From: Antilocapra americana | Lineage: Eukaryota; Chordata; Mammalia; Artiodactyla; Antilocapridae | DNA: 64,000 bases | Direction of reading: 5' to 3' | Assembly (NCBI GenBank): GCA_007570785.1 | Contig: ML664159.1 | Coordinates: 1,941,610 to 2,005,609, forward strand | Part shown: positions 1-13,152 of the stretch, in pieces | Layout: every line of letters begins with the position of its first letter | Position numbering within the stretch: the stretch's first letter is position 1 | The notes under the pieces: model-generated | The model's input: the letters and a program-made list of their open reading frames with translations, nothing else | Database searches by the model: none | What the model was told of the DNA's origin: nothing | Program-made: the position numbers and the translations under genes

Positions 1-164
1 CCCAAGTTCAATCCCTGAGTTGGGAAGATACCCCTGGAGAAGGAAATGGCAACCCACTCCAGTATTCTTGCCTGGAAAATCCCATAGCTGGAGGAGCCTG
101 GCAGGCTACAGTCCATAGGGTCACAGAGAGTCTAACACAACTGAGGGACTTCACTTTCACTGGC
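1..164 (+). mobile_element. Bov-tA SINE, cut by window edge
   Basis: The right part of a ruminant Bov-tA element: GGAGAAGGAAATGGCAACCC, CCAGTATTCTTGCCTGG and the end GTCACAGAGAGTCTAACACA. The tRNA-like head lies to the left of the window except for the box-B remnant at the first bases. Confidence 0.88.
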
Positions 165-1483
165 AAGTTGAACAGTAACTTACTTCTCTTAAAAATAAAC
201 TCACTGGCCTGACCTTTTAGGTACTAGAAATCTCTTGAGCCCTGAGCAGATGTCAGTGAGCAATTTCTGGCCACATTTTCATTCTCATTGGAAATCCCCA
301 GTAGAGTGGGGGAATGACTGGTAATGCCTCCCACTTTTTGTTTTTAAAGAAAGATAGGCAGCTGGGCTATGTGTCCTGAGCAGGTCACTGACTAGAAAAT
401 TCATTGACACCACCAAGGACCTTTGTGATCTTGAGAATATTGCTTAACTTTTCTGAGCTCCAGGTTCTTATGTACAAAATGGAAATAATAGAAAAATATT
501 ATTTGTTACATATAGTTTTTGCAATAATTGGTAAGCAAAGAGACAAATATACTGTAGAATATAGAACTATTATTGTTATTGTTAACATTATTACCATTGC
601 TTTACTGTTGTTATTACTTGTGTGTATTTCGAACTAATAGTTGGGAGATTCTAATGTGGATAAATAATCTAAGCACGTGCAAAACTGTGTGTAACCTCAT
701 TATTCTCCTAAAAGCCAAGGCTGTATAATTCAATATTTTATTGCATATTACTTCATTTTAAAATTATTTCATTTTGTTGATTCTTATCATCTAAATGATC
801 ATTTTATACAGGCATTGTATCTTATAGCACAAATACCCATTTCAGCAGCAGAGGTTCTAATATGATATGTCTGGTACATACAAAAGCTATAAAAAATATG
901 AACTGGGGAGTAGAAGTATTCATTTTCAACCAATTTATGAGATAGAAAAGTTTTTGAAAACAATGCCGAACAAATAATATGGGAAAGCTATATGCATATA
1001 AATTAAAAATTAAGAAATCAAATCCAATAAAGCTCTTAAAATTTCCAAATCCTTTCCTTTATTTTCTTTTTCATTCACTGCTGAAGTTTATTTTACTGCC
1101 TTTCTCCCTTATTATTACAAAAATAATACAGCCTTAGGCTCATTGCAGTTTAAATAATTAGCATTAAAATTCCCATTATTTATTTGTATCCACCCAAAGA
1201 CACCCAAAACCCCCACAAAAAAACCCTCAAAACAAAAAACAAGACAAAAAAAATCCATTATTCTATACGCTTTAATAGCTTGATAGATAGCCTTCTAGAG
1301 CACTTTTAATATATTTTAAAAATGATCAGATCATACCTAATCTTTTGAAAATTATCAGAAGTTATATGTAACCAGTTCCATCCTGTGGACATTCAGGTTG
1401 TTTCCAACTAACCCCTCTTACTGGATATGCAGATTATTTCCTTACAGTCTTTTCTGTTGGATATTAGGTTATTTCCAACTCAT
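165..1483. other. Gene-free AT-rich stretch
   Basis: No coding signal. An A/C-rich low-complexity patch lies at about 1195-1255. The part from about 1375 holds two similar phrases (ATTCAGGTTGTTTCCAACT and ATTAGGTTATTTCCAACT) that resemble old antisense L1 3' sequence. Confidence 0.5.
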
Positions 1484-1912
1484 TACTGTAACCTACTGCT
1501 GCCTCAACAGATTACCACACATTTAGTGGCTTAAACAGTACTGTTATTCTCTTACAGTTCTGGAGATCAGAAATCTCAAACCAGTCTCACTGGGTTAAAG
1601 TCAATATGTCAACGGGGCTGGTTCTTTTTAGAGGCTCTGAATGGAGAATCTATTTCTTTGCATTTACCAGCTTCTAGAGACTGCCATTGTTCCAATCTCT
1701 GCTTTTATCACTTTGCTTTCCCTTTGTCATATATCTCCCTGTATTTATCCCCATATGAAGACACTTAAGATTACATTATTGGACTTGTATGGATAATGCA
1801 AACATTAACTTAATTACTTCTGCAAAGTCTCTCTTGCTATGTAATACAACCTATTTCCAGGTTCTAGAAATTGAGACATGTACATCTTGAGGGGCAGTCA
1901 TTCAAAATGTAT
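1484..1912 (-). mobile_element. MLT1-like MaLR LTR remnant (antisense)
   Basis: Contains the reversed form of a common mammalian LTR: CTTACAGTTCTGGAGATCAG, CAGTCTCACTGGGTTAAAGTC, AGCTTCTAGAGACTGCC, GATTACATTATTGGA and finally ATCTTGAGGGGCAGTCATTC. It is strongly diverged. The family is assigned from memory of the consensus. Confidence 0.55.
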
Positions 1913-2554
1913 AAAATGTATAAGCTGGGGAAAAATACTAGGAAAAAAATCCTGAAAATTTTATGAAAAGTGATAAAAATGTTTAAAAATTTATGAACAG
2001 TTATAAAACTGCCAAAATTTCTAGTACTGCCTAAAATAGGGATCAGTGTCCATTGGTGTCCATTTCAACCAAGATATTTTTTGATCAACCTGCTTTCTAT
2101 GAAGTAGCCTCAAGTCCACCATGTAAGTATAAGGAAAAGTGAGTGAGTAGACTGTAGTGGTAGGGCTGTGTATCTCAGGATACAAGCCTCAGAGGAAGTG
2201 AAAAGTAAGCTGAGATATGGAGGAAAAGACAGGAATCAGGAGATGGGACAAATGGGAGAAAGTACCTAACAACACAGAGAAGGTGGTATACCTGAGAGTG
2301 AGGAAGGACCTTCAGGTAAAAGAGAACATTATGTGTTTATGGAACTGAAGACGGCCTGTTTATGTGGCTGGTGGTGTATTTTGAGTTGACAGTGGAGGTG
2401 GTTGCTGCAAAAGAGGGATCTGGCTCATCAGCAAAGGGCTGGATAAAGCCTGTTGTTTATGAATTTTTATCTTATGGCAGATGCAGGGCCCTGGAAAGAT
2501 GACTTGAGTCCTCAGATACATGGACTTAACATTGATACTATGGAAACATTCCCC
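1913..2554. other. Gene-free stretch
   Basis: No coding signal or repeat recognised. Confidence 0.4.
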
Positions 2555-3515
2555 AGCTGATCTGTAGATTTAACACAATCCTTATCAAAATTTCAGGGCC
2601 CCCCCACCCCCACAGAAATTGATGAGCTGACCCTAAAATTTATATGGAAAGGACTCCAGAATTGTTAAAAAATCATAACCCTACATGTAAGAGCTCAAAT
2701 TTGAAAGTATCTAGAAGAACACACAGCTTTCTTTGAGTCATTAACTACTAGGGACATGCAGATCAAAACCACAATGAGATACCACTTTATTTCCACTAGA
2801 ATGGCTATAGTAAAAGGGACTAGTAATAACAAATAGTGGCAAGGATGTGGAGATATCTGAACTATTGTACGTTATATTAGAGGGAATATAAATGATACAA
2901 CCACTTTAGGAAAGAGTTTGGCACTTTCTCAAAATGTTAAGCATATAGTTCGTATGTCAGCAATTCCACTTCTAGATATTTACCCAAGAGAATTATAAAC
3001 ATATGTCCACACAAAGACTGGTATGATAATGTTTATAGCAGTACTGCTCATAACAGCCAAAGGAATGGAAACAACCCAAATTTCCATCAGTCATGAATGG
3101 ACAAATAAAATATGATATATTCATAAAAGGGAACTTTATATGACAATAAAAAGTAAAAAAATACCGATGCATGCTAAAACATGAATGAACCTTGAAAACA
3201 TTACGCCAACTGAAAGAAGTTAGTAAAATGATTACATATTAAACGATCCAATTTATATAAATGTACAGAATAAGGACATTTTTAGCAGAAGAAAAGTAAA
3301 ATTAATGGTTGTCTAGGGACAGGGGTGATGGTGGGGGAGAGTGAGGAATGATTGCTAATAGGTATGTGTTTCTTTGTGGGGTGATGAAAATGCACTAAAG
3401 TTCGATTGTGCTGATGATCACACAGCTCTGTAAGGATAGTAAAACCTACTGAAGGTACTTTATAAATGGGTGAATTGTATGGTGTATAAATTATGTCTTA
3501 ATAATGATATTTTAA
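2555..3515 (+). mobile_element. Old L1 LINE fragment, end of ORF2 and 3' UTR
   Basis: The sense-strand decayed ORF2 end is recognisable by ATCCTTATCAAAATTTCAG, CAGATCAAAACCACAATGAG, AACAGCCAAAGGAATGGAAA and CAACCCAAATTTCCATCAG, followed by a 3' UTR with TTGTCTAGGGACAGGGGTGA. Many stops are present. Divergence suggests an early mammalian (L1M-type) element. Confidence 0.75.
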
Positions 3516-3880
3516 AAATGAAATCTAATACATACTACAACATAAATAAGCCTCCTGACATTATGTTTTGTCAAAGAAGTCAGACAGAAAAAGACCACTT
3601 ATTTGAGATTCCATTTAAACAGAATGTCCAGAATAGGCAAGTCTATAGAGCCAAGAAGTAGATTGCCTAGAGCTTGGGGTGAGGGAAGATTGGGAAATGA
3701 GGTTTCCTTTTGGGATAATGGAAATGCTCTAAAATGGCATTGTGATGATGGCTGCTCAAGTCTGTAACTACAGCAAAAACTATTGAATCGTGCGTTCCAC
3801 ATAGATGAATGCACATTTTATGATGTATAAATAAATTCCAATGTCTTATGGTGTATAAATCTCAATAAAGCTGTAAAAAA
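3516..3880 (+). mobile_element. Second old L1-like 3' end (sense)
   Basis: Resembles the 3' UTR of the preceding element a second time: TTTGAGATTCCATTTAAACA, then GATTGCCTAGAGCTTGGGGT, AGGTTTCCTTTTGGGATAAT and CTATTGAATCGTGCG, ending with TATGGTGTATAAATCTCAAT before an A-rich end. It may be a segment of the same L1M insertion or a separate copy. Confidence 0.5.
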
Positions 3881-6690
3881 ATTTTTAGTGGCCTGAGGGT
3901 TGACATGGTCAACTTCCTTCAGTGTAGGGATGGATTAGAAAGGCACCAATGTGGAGGGCAGGAAGGCATGCTAAATTTTTCAGGTAAGAGTTAAAGCTGG
4001 CCAGGTTTTTCCAGTTTCACATTTAGCTAAAAACAAATGCTTATTCTCTAGGCAACTGTGATGATAATGGTTTCCCAGCTTCAGTCAGCTGCTTACCATC
4101 TTCCCGTTTTTGTCACAGCCACAACTCACTATAGCTGTGTAACAGGTGATGCAGCCAAGGAGAAAAGGATGCTTTTGTTTCTGTATGTTAAGAATCAGCT
4201 GATTTAAAGGCAGAGGATTAATCAGGGTGTCAGATTATTTTCTTGAAAATAAAGGGAGCAAACGAAATAGTAACATGTGGCTTTCTTAATTCAGCAAGGC
4301 AGCCATTTACAACTCTGTATGTGGTGCAGTGTCTGAATGTCTCACTTCTTGGCTATAATTGAGGGCTTTCTCTATTTAGACACACGGGAGACAATTCTGT
4401 AACAAGTGGTAGGTACTGACTTGTTAAAAAAAAAAGCAAAAGCCTGCTTATTATGCACCTCACGGCCTCTAATCAATAACTTGCACCTCATATAAACAAT
4501 ACACTTATGAAAACTGATTTATTTTTAGCCTTCTTTCAGGCAAGCCATGATGTCATAATATCACAGAATTCAATACAGGTAATATTTTTTAACTGTTGGA
4601 GACATACATTAAAAAAAAAACCCTAGTATGTATATTGTAAAGACAGCAATTTAAACACATGCAACCACCTGTGGGTCAATTCTTGACTGTTTAGAAGGAC
4701 AGCTCCACATGGGAAATAAGAAGATGGAATAGATTAGATGTATCCATTCATCTGATGCAATGGCATGAGGATTTGAAATAATTATAAAGGTAAGAGAATG
4801 ATAGAAAGGAATATAAAAGCCGAGCTATATCCAACAAGCTGAGTCTGACCACGAGACTGAATCTACTGTGAGTTCACTGCTGTGGCTGTCAAGCTGGGGC
4901 TTTGCAGAGGCTTGCAGCAATGTTTATCTGCAGCTAACACAGAATTTGAGCCTTTCCTGGAAGCCTCATAAACAGCCTTTAAATCCTCTTTTAGCCTTTG
5001 TTATTAAGACAGTTCTCATAATCTTTAGGGGCTCAGGTGTTTTCCTTTGCTTGAAGGCAGAGACAAGTCTGGACAGGAGGTGTTATTGTTCTTGGAAGGG
5101 AGCCTGACCTTGCCAGGGCCCTGGGAGAAGAGCGAAGCTCAAACAAGTCTGGGAGAGGGCTGTGTAAATACACAGAGCGCTGACTAGGATCTAAGAACCT
5201 GGGTGTGACACCTGGGACTAAATACCTGTGGCAGTTTGCATCAACATTCTGATGTCTTCTGCCTTGATCAGGGGCTCTTGAAATCAGAGTCCTGTGGAAA
5301 TGATAATTAGGTTCAAAGTATTATTGAATAAACAATTTCACCTCGATAGTTAACAAAACAGCTTGCTATTGCTGACAGCATTTATTAGACTATCATTGCA
5401 TCGAAGCTTAAAATTCTTATCCCCCAGCAGAACACTGCTGATTCCTTTAGGACCACAGACTCTGAAAAAGGCTGGTTAGTCCAAAGAGATGGAGAGAGGT
5501 CTGGATAGCGAAGGAGCTGGATCTAGTGCCTCCAGTCCCAGACTTGGTGTGTGTCCTTTATCTCTACTACAAATCCTAAGAAAGGACACAGGCTTTGGTA
5601 TCTGCATGTTAGCATGTATTAGCCATGTGAACTCATCTGTAAAGTGAACAAAAGAAAACCAGTCACGTGGGGTATTATGAGGGCAAGGTGAGGTGTTAGA
5701 CATCCATCCCTGTGCAGTTAATGAAACCACTCTAAGAGCACAGATTTTTTTTTTCTATTCTCTGCATCATCTTTGATGAATTCTGCTACATTTGGAGGAT
5801 GTAGTCATGTGGCCCCAGCAAAATATACTAGCATCCTGGGAACTATAAAAACACTGGCCACTAGATGCTGCCACACAAATCAGAAGCCTCATCATCACTG
5901 AATCTAGTTCCTGACCTAGAGGAAGAATAATGCATGTGGAAGCAATTTGTACAATATAAAGTGCTGTAAAATGCTAATTTTGTTATTATTAATATAGCTT
6001 AATCAATTTTAATGGTTTTAATGGTGCCTAGGGCAGCTTTTGCCCAGAGGATGAAGATGGCACAGATTTGGTAATAAACCTATCTTTGCACAAGGGTAGC
6101 CCTTGGGATAATTGCTTAGAAACAGCTGCCTTCTGGTGAAAAGGAAGAGCAAAGATGAGTGAGGAATAGCTCCAAACGGTTTTGAGAAAGGCCTAGACTA
6201 AACCTTTGCAGCTCATGAGAGGATTCTCAGGCTGTTGGTGAGGAGCGGTTTGTCACCCAGAGTGCCACTGTGTCTAGACGAAGCCAGACTCTGAAGTCTA
6301 TCCTAGAAGAGATTTTTCCAGGGAATCCATCTTTTCTTTAAGTCATTTCAGTATCATTTTGAAGTCTGAGGGTGGAACATATGGCCCATGAGCATTTTAG
6401 AAAACTAAGACTAGTTATATATTGGACAGACAGATGTCAGTCAGGGGCCAAGGGCGTGCCACCATCCACTAGCTTGCTTGTGAGGGTCTGGTCGGCTGTG
6501 GGGTACTGTGGCATGGGCCTGCAGTTTCACAGGTGAGGTGGTAATGGGGACTCTCTTGGGGGGATCCTCAGGGTCAGGTAGAAATTACACTTAACCAACA
6601 GGTGAGTACTGGAACTCCTTTAGGAGATGACTTCTGTGTGGATGGGTTGGTGGGACCCAGGTGAGTGATAGTGATGATGATATTAGGGGA
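3881..6690. other. Gene-free upstream flank
   Basis: About 2.8 kb with no supported gene. Open frames at 4868-5107 and 5476-5730 (minus) lack family resemblance, splice context or codon bias. No ruminant SINE is present, which is unusual for this window, so the stretch is old unique or heavily decayed DNA. Confidence 0.45.
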
Positions 6691-6695
6691 GTAAA

Positions 6696-6729
6696 TGTGT
6701 GTGTGTGTGCACACGTGCACGTGTGTGTA
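6696..6729. repeat. GT/CA tract with palindromic CACGTG pair
   Basis: An unbroken alternating purine-pyrimidine run. It is a (TG)n stretch followed by CACACGTGCACGTGTG (6710-6725), a perfect palindrome containing two abutting CACGTG hexamers (6712-6717 and 6718-6723). Confidence 0.85.
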
Positions 6730-6819
6730 GAAGGTATTGTAGTGGAATGTGCATGTGTGGAGGAGTTGTAAAGAGGGGGAGTTTCTTGCAGTAGTATTTT
6801 TTCTATTTATAAATGAAAT

Positions 6820-7640
6820 GTAAGAATATTGTAGAACATGTGGGAAAATATAGAAAAGTATAAAGAAAATTAAAATCAGCTGCAATCTACCACCAAAAAC
6901 TAATTGAAAGTACTGGATGAGTGTCAATCTGGGCCAGAGATGAATATGGAAATATAAAAATCCTTGAATCATTAAAATAATAGGAAAGGGGATTATTTTT
7001 CCTACTTTTTTCTTTTTATTTTAGTTTGCAATGGTTTCTTCTAGTGCTTTTAATGGAGATATGTGTATGAAAGAGCAGTAATATATTGGTAAATTTTAGA
7101 AATTTAGAGTACAATTGTATATGGTGCTTTGCTATCTGTTACCTTCATGGTAAGCATATTGAGGTTTTCTGTTGTGAGTAAATATATTTCTAAAATATGA
7201 TTTAAATCACTCCTTTGTTTTCCCTTATGTGAATTGATTGTAATTTATTTTAGAAACTCTTTATTGTATACTTTTGGTTTGTTTATTCTTTTTTTACCGT
7301 CATAAATAAACTGTATTCAGTATTCTTTTTTTTGTTATTGTTGTACCATACAGCTTGTGGGATCTTAGTTTCCCTGACTAGGGATTGAACTTCAGTGGAT
7401 TGTACTTCCCTTCATTGGAAGCAGATTCCTAACCACTGGACCGCCAGGGAAGTCCTTGTTCTCAATATTCTTATATATCATGTTTGTGTGCATCTCTATT
7501 GCTTCCTTGGAATAAATATTTTGAAGTAAAATCACATGATCAAAGGGCATAGACATTTTTTGTGCTCCTGATACATATTACTGGACTGAATCCTGAAAAT
7601 ACTCTTATTAATTTATACTCCCAGGGGAGATGTTTGAGAA
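6820..7640 (-). mobile_element. Old antisense L1 (L1ME-type) remnant with a nested SINE
   Basis: Phrases of the reversed L1 end are visible: GTGGGAAAATATAGAAAAGT, ATCACATGATCAAAGGGCAT, and CTCCTGATACATATTACTGG followed by TTTATACTCCCAG. Highly diverged; boundaries uncertain. The CHR SINE at 7328-7461 is inserted in it. Confidence 0.5.
7328..7461 (-). mobile_element. CHR-type tRNA SINE (antisense)
   Basis: Ends with GGACCGCCAGGGAAGTCC, the reverse complement of the SINE head, and begins with a T-rich reversed tail. Flanked by an 11-bp direct repeat TCA(G/A)TATTCTT at 7317-7327 and 7462-7472. Confidence 0.8.
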
Positions 7641-8506
7641 GGAACGAAGAGGCAGACTGGAGATCTATGGTGAACTGACCTAAAGAAAGAGATTGGAAGA
7701 TGTCTCTGAGAGGGGCCAAGCCAGAAGTCACGAGAGAGGATTCTTGGGCAAGAACCCAGAAATTCTCAGGGATTTACCTCTGAACCAGGGACAAAGTCAG
7801 CAAAGTGAGCTGAAGGCAACACTTCACCTTGAAGAGATTAAAGAAAATGATGTACATGAAAAATATTCCTTGAACTATTAATAGACTTTACAGAATTTTT
7901 CTAGGGCAACTAATTATCATCCTAGTGACTAATAAGGCACTTGAGACATAGAAGTGAAGTGACTTTCCCACCATCACACTAACACAAGTGGCAGAACACA
8001 GATTCAAAGTGATGTCTTCTAGCCCAATGCTTCCGTGGTTTTCCATTCATTTTTTTCTATACCCCTAAGGATAGAATGTGGCCTGATGTCTCCTGTTTTT
8101 TACACTTCATGATGAAGCTGAATGCTTTTTACTTTGGGGACAAGGGCAGCTCCCAGAAACCTGGCTGAAGTGAGAATGAATGAGGCTGATAAACAAGAAA
8201 GGGACGATTTCTACAAAGTGATTCTATTTGAATCTCAAAACCCACTATTATGTCATGATATATTATTGCTAAGCATAAAAGAGGTTTTTATGAGGCTCCT
8301 TTCAAGAGGATTACTCAGCTCCTAGGGCAGCTCCACAAATTGCAGGTGAATGTGAGGCTCTGTGGTTGACTGAGGCATGACAATCAGGTCCTAAGCAGTG
8401 GCAAACTGAGTCCACTGGGGTGGGGCATGCACACACTCACTGAAGCACTCTAGCAAGGCACCTTGTTAAAACACTGGTCATTTCTCCCAAGCTCATTGTA
8501 TTAAAA
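7641..8506. other. Immediate 5' flank of the V2R pseudogene
   Basis: No coding exon or repeat recognised. Any promoter of the receptor would be here. I see no convincing TATA box near the ATG, and V2R promoters are poorly defined, so none is called. Confidence 0.4.
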
Positions 8507-8766
8507 ATGGTTAGTGGAAAGAAATGTCTGGTTCTAGGATTGCTTGCTTTTTTATGGGCTGAATTGGGCATCGAAGACAAAGAAGAAGAGGAAGAAGAGC
8601 AGACCTGTCGGCTGCTGGTCTGTTCAAAATCCATCAAGTTTGATTTGAATGGATATGTAGATGCCAAAAACCCTTCATTTGTTATCAGAGGACTGTTTCC
8701 TATTCATTCCAGGACCATCCCAGCAAACAAGTCTATTTTGGAGCCATTATCAACAAAATGTGAAGG
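8507..8766 (+). pseudogene. V2R pseudogene exon 1: signal peptide and start of flytrap domain
   Basis: Open from the ATG at 8507 through 86 codons plus two bases, ending at donor GTAAGC (8767). Residues 1-19 have a short basic start (GKK) and a hydrophobic core (CLVLGLLAFLW) typical of a signal peptide. Next comes an acidic run of six glutamates (about residues 25-30), then TCRLL and the family motif GYVDAKNPSFVIRGLFPIHS, and the exon ends in KCEG. The ATG was chosen because it directly precedes the signal peptide. No stop or frameshift is seen. The two spare bases (gg) join with the first g of exon 2 to give glycine. Confidence 0.88.
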
Positions 8767-9696
8767 GTAAGCCATGGTTTTTGTATTCTTTTTACATCAG
8801 ATGTAGGAAGTGGGGTGAAGGAGTGGTGGGAGTGTGAGAGTCTGGAACTGGAGCCATGATGCCAGCCCTGAATCTTGACACTATTTATCTGACTCAAGAT
8901 AGGTACTTACTATTTCTCTGCCTCCACTTCTCCAAGGTAGACTTATCAGGATTGCTTAGAAACAAGGAAGAAAATAGACAGATTTTGCATAATATGGAAC
9001 ACTGCTAGAGGATGGTCTGTGGAGCATCAGCATCACCTCAGAGCTTGTTGGAAATGTAGCATCTCAAGCTGCATCCCACATCTGCTGAATCAGATTCCGC
9101 ATTTTGACAGGACCTCCTGATGATTCATGCACACACCGAGTCTGAGAAGCACTGGTGTAGAATTGTGCAGTGTTGCAGCTTTTCTTTGACTTGTTACTAG
9201 ACTAAAGGCTCCTGAAGTGAGAATACACAGTGCCAGAATGCTGATTTACTTATGAGCTAGTGTTCATAGCAGGAGTCCTCCAGCTGGAAGGCTGCTGTCC
9301 TGTTCCCCTCATCCCAAAATTGTCGCATCAGCAAATGGGATCCATGACTGATGATCTGAATTTGCTAAGAATCCATTGTAAGAAAGGCAAACATGGGTTA
9401 TATTTCTCCATGTGAAACACACATACTTTTGATGCAAAAAGAATGCCAGAGATGAAAGGAAATGAACTATTCACACTGTTCTACTGCCATAACGAAGCAG
9501 CTCTTTCTTTTTCATTTCCTTGTATTCTTTCTCAATACTTTATATAAATGCAACCATAATTTTTGCATAGTTGTGTTCATAGTATGGACACAGTTTTACT
9601 TGGGAGCATTTTTACCTCGTAACTTAAATCACTTCCATGATGCCGCATGGTAATTATAATTATAAATGCATTTTGTAAACATTTTGGCAACTTCTT

Positions 9697-9840
9697 TTTA
9701 AAAAAATATTTATTTGTTTGTTTGGCTGTGCTGGATCCTAGTTGTGGCATGTGGGATGTAGTCCCCTGACCAGGGATTGAAGTCTGGCCCCCTGCATTGG
9801 GAGCACAGCATCTTAGCCACTGGACCACCGGGGAAGCCCC
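9697..9840 (-). mobile_element. CHR-type tRNA SINE in intron 1 (antisense)
   Basis: Reads CCAGGGATTGAAGTCTGGCC and GACCACCGGGGAAGCCCC (the reversed SINE head). Flanked by a perfect 13-bp duplication TTGGCAACTTCTT at 9684-9696 and 9841-9853. Confidence 0.85.
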
Positions 9841-9853
9841 TTGGCAACTTCTT

Positions 9854-12800
9854 ATACAATTCAGTATTGACTGATCATAACTCCTTCCCTTTGGTCACAG
9901 TTCATGCTACATGTTTAAAATATCACTAGAGGGATAGATAAACTGTTTATTGTTGGCAAAAGGAAAGGATTGTCATCAGTCCCTACTTAACTCTTTCCTG
10001 GGTCTTCTAATTCTTTTCCATTCTTACAGTGAAGCAAATGTTTAAGTGGGAAAGAAGTGCTTCTGCTCATGGCTACACTGTTTAGAGTCAGTTCATTATT
10101 TTTCAAAGAAATTTTCACTGATTCAAACTTTAACAGCATAAAATGAAAACCAGAGTGTTTCATAGTAGAGGACACGTTATTTCATCAGTGGAACCACCTG
10201 ACTTGTTCTTCACCCTTCTTTGGAGCTTCTGAAGGTTATTTTCCTAGCAAGATAAAATAGAAAAGTCAATACACATATTTTTAGTAAAAATCTACTCCTT
10301 CATTAAAAAATAATTTGAGATTTCCACTGTGATTGATACAGTGGTAAGAAGACAGTATGTCCCATTTAAAAAATAATTCACTGTATCAGGGATATTTTGA
10401 TTTTGTTCTCTTGTCCACCTGTTCTTACTCAATTTTCAAAGTAGTCTGATTGTTGCTTTATATCCTCAGTTCAGGGATTTTAGTTGAAATTAGTGAAAGA
10501 GAGAAGGTTGTGTGTGCTTATTCCATCTTGACTTTAACTCAAAGCCTAAGAATTCTTGAAAGGGTTACTTCAGCATCTTCTGACTTCCAGTGTTGCTACT
10601 AAGGAGTCTGATGACATTCTGATTCTTCATATTTTGTATGAAACTTGTTTCATGTGGTTTGGGTATCTAAAAAGTTAGTTCTTTGTCCTGAATGTAGATC
10701 AGAAATACAAGGCTTAATTGTGGGGATTCTGCTTGTCTCTCAGCCTGTTGATTGAAACCCAATTTGCTAATCTTTGGATTATTAATATCCAATTTGCATT
10801 CCATATTTACATTTTTGGATATAGTCTCTTAAAAATTAGAGCTATATAATTTTCATTGATAATCAGTAACAGTTTCTATCTATCTGTACCCAATTCTAGT
10901 ATTATCCAAGCCTCTTAATATTCTTCCATGAGACGCAACTCTCCCTCCCAATGAGAAAGCCCTCATGGGAGGTCTGGATAGGTGTATTCAGGAGCCAGGC
11001 TGGGCCTAATCAGATAATAATTTCATTTTGGCATCATTAATGTTTACCTATAGCTGATCTAGGTATGCTAGTTGGAGTTTGGAGAATTCTTACTCTGAAA
11101 CCCACAATTTCAACAGGATGCTAGTTTTGGTTGGCCATCAGTTAAACTGCACAGAAGAGGAAGGGGTTATTTTGGAAATGTTCAGAGAAGATAAAGACAA
11201 TGAAATGGAAGGAAGAAAGGAGTATTTTAATTCTTGTTTTGGTTGATCTAAACAAAGTTAGGATTTAGAGAAATTTTCTGGGGAACAAAAGGTATACATT
11301 GTAAAATGATACTGTGAGTATCATAATGGAAATCACCAATGAAAGAAAAATTATCACAAACCCCACCCTTTCAATAACTACCCTGCACTCATTTAAATTT
11401 GTTCCTACTGATAGTTATCCAAACATTCACATAATTATGTATAGTTTCAATTATAGTATAGAAACAACTTTGGACACAGGCTGTTTTACCTGATAGTACA
11501 CGCATGCTGCAGTGTAATTTCTCTAATTATAGTTTTTTAATAATGGAAAATGTTCCCTTCAAGTCAATGTACCATGATTTATTATCACTGGGCATGTAAA
11601 TTCTTTCCAATTTTTAAATATCATAAATAATTCTAAAATTAGCAATTTGGAACATATCTAGTTTTTCCCTTTGAGAAGAACAATCTCTTCAGATAAATTC
11701 TCTGGGGTAGAATTTTTTATGCAAAGCAGGTGAACATTTTTCTAGCTCTTGAAATGTCTTACTCTCTCACCTTAAAAAAGATATTGCCATATTTATTTCA
11801 AAAATGTGTATGCCAGTTTATATAGCCATCTGTGTAAATTTAGAAGCTAGCTGTCTTAGGATGATGAAGCCCTTCATGTTCAGTCTCCTGGTTCTCCAGT
11901 CTCTTCCTGTGCCATACCTATTTCTGCCTTGTCTGCCGAGTGTCCTGATCTCCCCAATCCTAAAAGGCCATGTCTTCTTGTTACTGTGCCTTCAGACTTA
12001 CTGTTGCCTCTGCTTGCAGCATCCGTCCCCTGCTTTTATATCATCCTTCAGGCCTCAGCTTGGCTGTTAAGTCCCTGGTCCCTTTGTCTATCCCTGTTGG
12101 TATGTTTATCATTTTGTGCATTGCTTGGCTATTTTCTGTTTCTTTGCCTAGACACTGAAGTGGCTATCTTTGTCACTGTTGCATTTATAGTATCTAGCAC
12201 CAGTGGAACTATGTATTGAATGAAAGACAAAGCTAAACTAAACTAGAAAGTTCGCTTAAAGACGTATGGAGGAAAAAACCTAATCTGCCAACAGGGCTAT
12301 TTGCTATTAGATATTTAGTTCAAAAATATTTATTGAGTAGAAGATATGGAGTTAGGTACTATAGCTACAGAGGACATTAAGAGAAACCATTCTGGAGGTC
12401 CTTGCTTTCAGATAGGTTAAAGTTTGGTTAAAACTGAGAAAAAAGAAAGAGCTGGAAATAGAATAGTTATTTTTAATGGAGAAGATGGTTGTGATAGATT
12501 ACCAGAGAAATAATTTTCCTTTTTATGGCTGGGGAATGGAAAGGAGAGGCATTTCATTCATGGTTAAATGTGAAATGATAGAAACAGACATCCCTCAGTT
12601 AAAAAATCTACAAGTTAACAATCAAATCATGACAGGAAAAGTGATCTATTGGAGTCATATATAGTATATATAAATTTTATGTATTGCTTATATGTAGGTC
12701 TATCATAAGTATTCTCATGTATTTACAAAAATTTTGTTATTATAATTAACATCCAGAAGAGAACCAGAGAAACTTATAGGGAGATAAGGAGGAGGGAAGT

Positions 12801-13152
12801 AGACTCATATGGTATTGGGGTCTTCCAATAAATGGGGAAAAATGTACTGAGGAATTACTGGGTGTTCTGTGTGGTGATGAGAATTGAGAATAGAAGAATA
12901 TTTTTGTAAAAAGAGATAGCCAAGTGTCCAAAAAGATGCTTCCCAGCTCAAGCCAATCAGTGATGAATAAGATTCATACTTGAACCCTTTACATTTGCAA
13001 TATCTTTTCATGAAATATTACCATGTTCAGACAAGGCAGGTGCCCACTGATGTTTTGGCAAAAAGCTCCAGCACCAATCCCAGCTAAAAACTGCTTTCCC
13101 CTTCACAGATCCACTCACTGACTGAGCCTAACAAAAAACATTTCCTTTTCAG
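9854..13152. other. Intron 1 of the V2R pseudogene, rest
   Basis: No exon-like signal. About 11400-11720 resembles antisense old L1 3' sequence (GATTTATTATCACTGGGCATG, TCTCTGGGGTAGAATTTTT). About 11920-12225 resembles a sense L2/MIR-type 3' end (CCTTCAGGCCTCAGCTTGG ... ATAGTATCTAGCACCAG). Both assignments are weak. The remainder is featureless. Confidence 0.4.

Noticed and set aside
404..637. 77-residue hydrophobic frame
   Set aside because: An AT-rich chance frame without family resemblance or gene context.
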